Shown piece after piece: positions 13,211 through 17,512 of a stretch of DNA of 17,512 nucleotides. Source of the DNA: DAOUBA01 sp034432855 (GTDB taxonomy: Bacteria > Chloroflexota > Anaerolineae > B4-G1); NCBI GenBank assembly GCA_034432855.1, contig DAOUBA010000087.1, positions 1 through 17,512 on the forward strand, given 5' to 3'. Made by a program: the position numbers and the translations under genes. Position 1 is the stretch's first letter. Each line of letters begins with the position of its first letter. The notes beneath the pieces were generated by a model that worked only from the letters and a program-made list of their open reading frames with translations, had not been told where the DNA came from and made no database searches.

Positions 13211-14491
13211 ATGCCTGCTATCATTGTGGTTGGGGCGCAATGGGGGGACGAGGGCAAAGGGCGCGTGGTAGATTGGCTGGCGCGCGACGTTCAGATCGTC
13301 GCTCGCTTCAACGGCGGCGATAACGCGGGCCATACCATCATCGCACAAGGACACACGCTCAAATTGCACCTGGTGCCGTCGGGAATACTCTATCCCAATG
13401 TCCTTTGTCTCATCGGCGCCGGCGTGGTGGTCAACCCCCGGCGGCTGATCGAAGAGATGGACGCCTTGACGGCGCTGGGACTGGACGTGAGTCCGGCCCG
13501 TCTCAAGGTGAGCGCAGCGGCTCACATCATCCTGCCCACGCATCTCATATTGGACGGAGCGCGGGAAGAGGCGCGCGGGCAAAGCGCCATCGGCACCACG
13601 CGACGCGGCATTGGCCCGGTCTATGCCGACAAGGCCGCTCGCGTCAACCTGCGCGCGGGCGATATGGCCGACCCCGAACGGTTCGCCGGGCAGGTGGCCG
13701 AGGGGGTGCGCGCCCACGATCGACGTCTGGAGGAAAGGTACGGCGTCTCCACCGTATCGCCGGAAGAAACGGCGGCAGAATATCGCGCTTACGCTCAACG
13801 GCTCAGACTGTACCTGGCTGATGGCTCCGCGGTCGTGGGAGAGGCGTTGGCGGCGGGCAAGACGATCCTCTGTGAAGGTGCCCAGGGACTGTTGCTGGAT
13901 CTCGATCACGGCACGTATCCCTACGTCACCAGTTCCTCGTGTGTGGCAGGCGGCGCTCTGACCGGGTTGGGTTTTGGGCCGCACCACGTCTCGCGTGTGG
14001 TTGGTGTGGCGAAAGCCTACACCACCCGCGTAGGTGCTGGTCCCTTCCCCACTGAACTGTTGGATGAAACCGGCGAGTGCATCCGCCGGGTCGGTGGCGA
14101 ATACGGCACGACGACTGGCCGCCCGCGCCGCTGCGGCTGGCTCGACGCGGCGATCCTGCGTTACGCCGTCCGCGTCAACGGACTGAGCGAACTGGCGCTG
14201 ACCAAGTTGGATGTGTTGAGTGGTCTGGAGCGGATCAGGGTCGCCGTCGCCTATGAACGGAACAGGGAACGCACCGAGTATTTCCCTGCCGAGTTCGGCA
14301 TAGAAGCCCTGGCCGAATGGCAGCCGGTCTATGAGGAGTTACCCGGATGGCGTGAGGACATTAGCGGAGCGCGCAGCCGTGAGGAATTGCCGCCGGCTAC
14401 ACGCGAATATGTGGCAAGGATCGAGGAATGGGCCGGCGTTCCGGTGACGTTCATCGGCATAGGGCCGGAACGGGAACAGGTGATCCTGTAG
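13211..14491 (+). CDS. purA: Adenylosuccinate synthetase
   Basis: A 426-residue enzyme of normal length that joins IMP and aspartate using GTP, the first committed step from IMP to AMP. Diagnostic segments: the P-loop-like QWGDEGKGRVVDWLA with catalytic D13, GGDNAGHTI with catalytic H41, the IMP-binding GTTRRGIGPVYADKA (128-142), EGAQGLLLDLDHGTYPYVTS (222-241), the substrate loop GEYGTTTGRPRRCGWLD (296-312) and guanine-recognition LTKLDVLSG (330-338). The ATG at 13211 is set by GGAGGA at 13198-13203 and by homology, with the protein starting MPAIIVVGAQWGDEGKG; an in-frame GTG at 13163 falls inside the leader hairpin. It has its own promoter and converges with the membrane-protein gene downstream. 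Confidence 0.97.
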   Translation: MPAIIVVGAQWGDEGKGRVVDWLARDVQIVARFNGGDNAGHTIIAQGHTLKLHLVPSGILYPNVLCLIGAGVVVNPRRLIEEMDALTALGLDVSPARLKVSAAAHIILPTHLILDGAREEARGQSAIGTTRRGIGPVYADKAARVNLRAGDMADPERFAGQVAEGVRAHDRRLEERYGVSTVSPEETAAEYRAYAQRLRLYLADGSAVVGEALAAGKTILCEGAQGLLLDLDHGTYPYVTSSSCVAGGALTGLGFGPHHVSRVVGVAKAYTTRVGAGPFPTELLDETGECIRRVGGEYGTTTGRPRRCGWLDAAILRYAVRVNGLSELALTKLDVLSGLERIRVAVAYERNRERTEYFPAEFGIEALAEWQPVYEELPGWREDISGARSREELPPATREYVARIEEWAGVPVTFIGIGPEREQVIL

Positions 14492-14529
14492 GCGGGGTTA
14501 CCCTGCTCCTTCGGCGCGTCAATCTTTTC

Positions 14530-14554
14530 GGGGGCAACCTCCACGGTTGCCCCC
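14530..14554. terminator. Terminator-like hairpin after purA
   Basis: GGGGGCAACC (14530-14539) and GGTTGCCCCC (14545-14554) form a perfect 10-bp stem with a TCCAC loop, followed on plus by TTCTC. The T-run is short, but the position, 38 bases after purA and between convergent genes, supports a terminator that could also stop minus-strand transcription. Confidence 0.65.
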
Positions 14555-14562
14555 TTCTCACA

Positions 14563-14595
14563 TCTGCGAGGGCGCCGCCTCGGCGACCGCGCAGA
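14563..14595. repeat. Second strong hairpin in the convergent gap
   Basis: TCTGCG pairs with CGCAGA (14563-14568 with 14590-14595), then GG with CC and CGCCG with CGGCG (14573-14577 with 14581-14585). Two opposed purine mismatches interrupt the stem and a CCT loop closes it. No T-run follows on either strand, so it is probably a stop-and-protect stem or a dispersed palindrome rather than a classical terminator. Confidence 0.5.
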
Positions 14596-14632
14596 CGGTT
14601 GCCTGGCCGTAGGGATGCAGTGCTCTGCGCCC

Positions 14633-15073
14633 CTAGAACTGGCCCGGCGGAGGCGTCGGATAGGATGGCGGTGGAGTGGGATACGTCGGTGGGGGGGGAG
14701 TATAGACCGGAGGCGCCGGCGTATAAGCCTGGGGCGCCAGGTGCGCCGCCCACTGTGCCGTCATGCGTGTGTTCTCCTCGATGTCGAGGAGCAGGTAGAT
14801 CATATCCCCGACAGCGTATAGCATGAGGAAATAGATGGCGGTGAGGATCAGCGTGACGATGAACGTCACGATGCCGCCCAACACGCCGCCCAGACCGGGC
14901 CCTACTCCCCTCATCGGGCCATAGTTGCCCATCCAGCCACGCATCATCTCGCCGCCAAGGATGGCGAGCAGCAGCGAGGCGAACGCGCCGACGATGCCGA
15001 GGATGAGCACGATCCAGGCCAGAATCTTCCAGATGGTGCCGATGATGCGTAGAACTCTGAACTTTTTTCCCAT
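14633..15073 (-). CDS. Small two-pass membrane protein with Pro/Tyr-rich tail
   Basis: A 146-residue protein of no family I can name. A basic start (MGKKFRVLR) leads to a first hydrophobic helix at about 12-40 and a second at about 60-88, with a glycine/methionine-rich turn between (GNYGPMRGVGPGLGG). The C-terminal 30 residues are a seven-residue repeat: YTPAPPV, YTPPPPT, YPTPPPS, YPTPPPGQF. Such tails are disordered and often bind partner domains or polymers. AAAGGAGG (complement of 15080-15087) lies 6 bases before the ATG, an excellent site. The gene starts 33 bases after the ftsK stop on the same strand and has its own extended -10 promoter. No function should be assigned beyond membrane protein. 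Confidence 0.8.
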   Translation of the reverse strand: MGKKFRVLRIIGTIWKILAWIVLILGIVGAFASLLLAILGGEMMRGWMGNYGPMRGVGPGLGGVLGGIVTFIVTLILTAIYFLMLYAVGDMIYLLLDIEENTRMTAQWAAHLAPQAYTPAPPVYTPPPPTYPTPPPSYPTPPPGQF

Positions 15074-15100
15074 AGAGCGCCTCCTTTAGTAATGCATGCG

Positions 15101-15109
15101 ATTATATCA
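15101..15109 (-). promoter_or_regulatory. Extended -10 promoter for the small membrane protein
   Basis: Read on the minus strand, TGA-TATAAT (complement of 15101-15109) is a consensus -10 with extended TG; its TGA is also the ftsK stop codon. The -35 region (TTCAAC, complement of 15124-15129, 17-bp spacer) is poor. The predicted start near 15094 leaves about 20 bases before the ATG. Confidence 0.5.
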
Positions 15110-17323
15110 CGTTTTCTCTTTTGGTTGAAGCAACGCCTTTGCTGCCGCAGGATAGACCTCCCGCGCCTGTCCCCCCGGCGGCTGCGGCCCCACCACGCCG
15201 TGTTGTTCCAGAATATCCATAATCCGCGCCGCCCGCGTGTAGCCGATGCGCAGTTTGCGTTGCAGGAGCGAGATCGAGACGCGATTCTCGGCCAAAAGAA
15301 TCTCCACCACCTCGGGCAACAGATCGTCCTCGTACTCGACCTGTGGTGCCTGCCTGGCCAAATCTTCCCACAACGGCTTTTGCACCGGCTTTTGCGCCGG
15401 CGCTGCCTCGGGGCGGGCCTGCGTCTTCCAGTACTGCACCAGGCGGCGCAGTTCATCGTCGGAGACGAAGGCTCCCTGCAGGCGGAGTGGGGTGGGTGCG
15501 TCGGGCGGCAGGAACAGCATGTCGCCCCGCCCCAGGAGTTGCTCGGCTCCAGGCATATCCAGGATGACCCGCGAATCTACCGCCGAGGCGACGTTGAAGG
15601 CGATGCGCGCCGGAAAGTTGGCCTTGATGAGGCCCGTGACCACGTCCACGCTGGGGCGCTGTGTGGCGATGATCAGGTGAATGCCGGTGGCCCGCGCCAT
15701 CTGCGCGATGCGGCAGATCGAACGCTCCGTCTCTGCCGGCGCCATCATCATCAGATCGGCCAACTCGTCTATCACGACCACGATGTAGGGCAGTCGCCTG
15801 TCGCCGGTCTGTGGTATGATGCGCTCGTTGTAGTCGCGGATGTGGATGGCGCGCACGCTGGAGAAGCGGCGGTAACGCCCATCCATCTCGCGCAGCACCC
15901 ATTGCAGCGCCCCGGTCACCCGCTCCATCTCCACCACGACCTTTGAAAGCAGGTGCGGGATGCCCTCGTAACCGGTCAACTCGACCCGCTTGGGATCCAC
16001 CATCAGAAAGCGCAGGTCGTCCGGCGTATTGGTCATCAGCAGAGCGGCGATGATGGCATTGATGCAGACCGACTTGCCCGATCCGGTGGTGCCGGCGATG
16101 AGCAGGTGGGGCATGGTGGTCAGGTCGGCCACCACCGGATTGCCGGAAACGTCTTGACCGAGACAGAGAGGGAGCGCGGCTTCGCTCTCTGCGAACGGTT
16201 CCGACTCCATCACGTCGCGCAGCGCCACGAGCGAGACCTGGGGGTTGGGCACCTCGATGCCGACCAGTCCTTTGCCGGGGATGGGGGCTTCCACGCGCAG
16301 CGTCTTGGCCTCCAGCGCCAACGCCAGGTCGTCGGCCAGTGCGGCAATGCGGCTGACCTTGACCTTGGTCTCCTTGCCGTTGGCGTTCGTCGTCGTGAGT
16401 GGCTCGAGGCCGAACTGGGTGACGACCGGCCCGCGGTTGATCTCTTTGACCCGCACCGGCGCCCCCAGGCTTCCCAGGGTCTCTTCGATGAGGCGCGCCT
16501 GCTGGCGCAGAATGTCGGCGCCGAAATCCTGGCCGTTGCCCGGTTCGAGGATCTCGTCGAGCGCCGGCAATTGCCATTGCTGCTCGCCGCCGATGGTGCG
16601 CGGCAATGGCGTGACGGCAGCGGGGGCAGGTGCCGGCGCGCGGATGGTCGGCTGCGGTTCTGGGACCGGCTCGCGCACCGGGCGCGGCCGCTCCGGGGTC
16701 AGACGCTCTGCGGGCAGAGTCGGCAGCGGCCGCGTGACACGCGGGCGGAATCTGGCCTGCAGCGCCTGGAAGACTCGCACAACGTCCTTGACCGTGACGG
16801 CGAACGTGAGCGCAGCGACGACGAACCACCAGATGAGCATCACGATGATAGTACCCAGGCCGCCCAATCCATCCAACAGCAGCATCCCCATCGCCATCCC
16901 CAGATAGCCGCCGCCCTGGCCCGCTTGGGCAATCGCCTGCAGGTCGCCGCCGAACAGGAAGAGCGAGGCCAGAAGATGGAGCGAGGTCAGCAGTGCTAGG
17001 TAGCCCAACACGACGCCCGTGACCTGGGCCGGGGATACACGCGGGAGGCGCTCCCCGAAGCGCCGCAGGACGAGCCACAGCCCCAACGCTCCAAAGAGCA
17101 GCGGCGTCAGGTATGCGCCCCAGCCAAAGATGCGCTGCAGCAGGTTGAGCCAATGGCCGGGGATGGTGCTGGTGTTGAAGGTGAGGAAACTGAGGATGGT
17201 CACCCCGGCGATGGCGAGCAGCGTATAGCCCACGATGTCGAGCCACTGGTCGAGGGTGAGGTGGATGCGCGGGAGTTCGCGCCGTTGTGTTCTTTTTCGT
17301 CTGGTGGAACGTCGTTTGGTCAT
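15107..17323 (-). CDS. ftsK: DNA translocase FtsK/SpoIIIE
   Basis: A 738-residue membrane-anchored DNA pump that clears chromosome ends through the closing division septum. A basic N-terminus (MTKRRSTRRKRTQRR) precedes four hydrophobic segments at about 30-50, 65-87, 100-124 and 140-178. A Pro/Arg linker (about 195-245) follows. The motor shows Walker A GTTGSGKSV (411-419), MVDPKRVEL (441-449), Walker B IVVVIDELADLMM with D519/E520, and HLIIATQRPSVDVVTGLIKANFPARIAF. The C-terminal gamma winged helix (about 665-735, QRKLRIGYTRAARIMDILEQ) reads polar guide sequences on DNA. The ATG at 17321-17323 is chosen because the basic start follows it; its AGAAGGAG is 14 bases away, rather far. Longer in-frame starts up to 17488 lack a ribosome site and add a non-conserved-looking leader. 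The short linker resembles SpoIIIE more than E. coli FtsK. Confidence 0.94.
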   Translation of the reverse strand: MTKRRSTRRKRTQRRELPRIHLTLDQWLDIVGYTLLAIAGVTILSFLTFNTSTIPGHWLNLLQRIFGWGAYLTPLLFGALGLWLVLRRFGERLPRVSPAQVTGVVLGYLALLTSLHLLASLFLFGGDLQAIAQAGQGGGYLGMAMGMLLLDGLGGLGTIIVMLIWWFVVAALTFAVTVKDVVRVFQALQARFRPRVTRPLPTLPAERLTPERPRPVREPVPEPQPTIRAPAPAPAAVTPLPRTIGGEQQWQLPALDEILEPGNGQDFGADILRQQARLIEETLGSLGAPVRVKEINRGPVVTQFGLEPLTTTNANGKETKVKVSRIAALADDLALALEAKTLRVEAPIPGKGLVGIEVPNPQVSLVALRDVMESEPFAESEAALPLCLGQDVSGNPVVADLTTMPHLLIAGTTGSGKSVCINAIIAALLMTNTPDDLRFLMVDPKRVELTGYEGIPHLLSKVVVEMERVTGALQWVLREMDGRYRRFSSVRAIHIRDYNERIIPQTGDRRLPYIVVVIDELADLMMMAPAETERSICRIAQMARATGIHLIIATQRPSVDVVTGLIKANFPARIAFNVASAVDSRVILDMPGAEQLLGRGDMLFLPPDAPTPLRLQGAFVSDDELRRLVQYWKTQARPEAAPAQKPVQKPLWEDLARQAPQVEYEDDLLPEVVEILLAENRVSISLLQRKLRIGYTRAARIMDILEQHGVVGPQPPGGQAREVYPAAAKALLQPKEKT

Positions 17324-17358
17324 GTTGGTCAGTTGCGCTCCTTCTCCCACAAGATCGC

Positions 17359-17389
17359 TGTATATCATGTCTGGTTGGGAACGTAACAA
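17359..17389 (-). promoter_or_regulatory. Weak candidate promoter of ftsK
   Basis: On the minus strand TTGTTA (complement of 17384-17389) and TGA-TATACA (hexamer complement of 17359-17364) are separated by 19 bp, longer than ideal; the extended TG may compensate. The start would be near 17352, about 29 bases before the ATG at 17323, which agrees with the chosen start codon. Confidence 0.3.
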
Positions 17390-17461
17390 GTCGCGCACGG
17401 CGGGTATTTGGGTATTTCCCACATAGCATGGGTAAATCCCTAACCCGGACGAGCCGGAACC

Positions 17462-17507
17462 AAAAACCACCAAGGGCACGAAGGGCACACAAAGGACACG
17501 AAGGAAT
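17462..17507. repeat. Degenerate CACGAAGG/CACAAAGG tandem repeat at right edge
   Basis: Units GCACGAAGG, GCACACAAAGG and ACACGAAGG follow each other with small spacing changes, preceded by a partial ACCAAGG. This intergenic tract lies upstream of ftsK and stops close to the window end, so its full length is unknown. It is followed by a 12-bp palindrome, AAGGAATTCCTT (17501-17512). No gene is visible in 17324-17512 other than the ftsK upstream region. Confidence 0.6.
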
Positions 17508-17512
17508 TCCTT

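Noticed and set aside
15092..16999. Long plus-strand open frames (284 and 348 residues) opposite ftsK
   Set aside because: Antisense shadows with His/Arg/Asp-rich composition and no ribosome sites or recognisable domains.
15453..17492. A 679-residue minus-strand open frame over ftsK
   Set aside because: It is an out-of-frame shadow of the GC-rich ftsK gene; its translation is Arg/Ala/Gly/His-rich without motifs, while the ftsK frame shows every expected motif.

Overview
This 17.5 kb window is GC-rich bacterial chromosomal DNA, densely coding, with no rRNA, tRNA, CRISPR array, transposase or phage gene that I can see. Its gene content, the short simple-sequence tracts between genes and the protein style suggest a Chloroflexota (Anaerolineae/Caldilinea-like) bacterium. 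That placement is inference and rests on no marker phylogeny.

Left part (1-5261, plus strand). An AbrB-type antitoxin and a PIN-domain toxin (185-899) have a strong sigma70-type promoter that carries two palindromes. An FGGY-family sugar kinase begins 2 bases after the toxin stop codon. It is followed by a 485-residue protein that I cannot assign, and by a long ketoacyl-ACP-synthase-III-like (FabH/thiolase-fold) enzyme that keeps the Cys-His-Asn triad.

Middle part (5262-13108, plus strand). This is a complete phosphate-sensing and uptake locus in the order phoB-like regulator, phoR-like kinase, pstS, pstC, pstA, pstB, phoU. A 97-bp nested inverted repeat precedes phoB. Four TTAAC-like repeats at exact 11-bp steps lie across the 3' end of phoR, just upstream of pstS, and look like a Pho box, so the two-component pair probably controls the transporter beside it. 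The pstS/pstC and pstA/pstB junctions are each filled by a different simple tandem repeat (TTGG/TTAG units, and CGTAAAA heptamers). PstA carries an unusual insertion of about 120 residues between its first two membrane segments. phoU appears to have its own promoter inside an inverted repeat.

Right part (13109-17512). purA (adenylosuccinate synthetase, plus strand) has a near-consensus promoter and a leader hairpin. It converges on a minus-strand pair: an ftsK/spoIIIE DNA translocase and, 33 bases downstream, a small two-pass membrane protein with a Pro/Tyr heptad tail. Two strong hairpins separate the convergent units. The right edge holds a short degenerate tandem repeat.

No stretch longer than about 190 bases lacks a gene. 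The window is mostly ordinary core biology. The less ordinary items are the nested palindrome before phoB, the repeat tracts inside the pst operon, the PstA insertion, and the unassigned protein next to the FabH-like enzyme.
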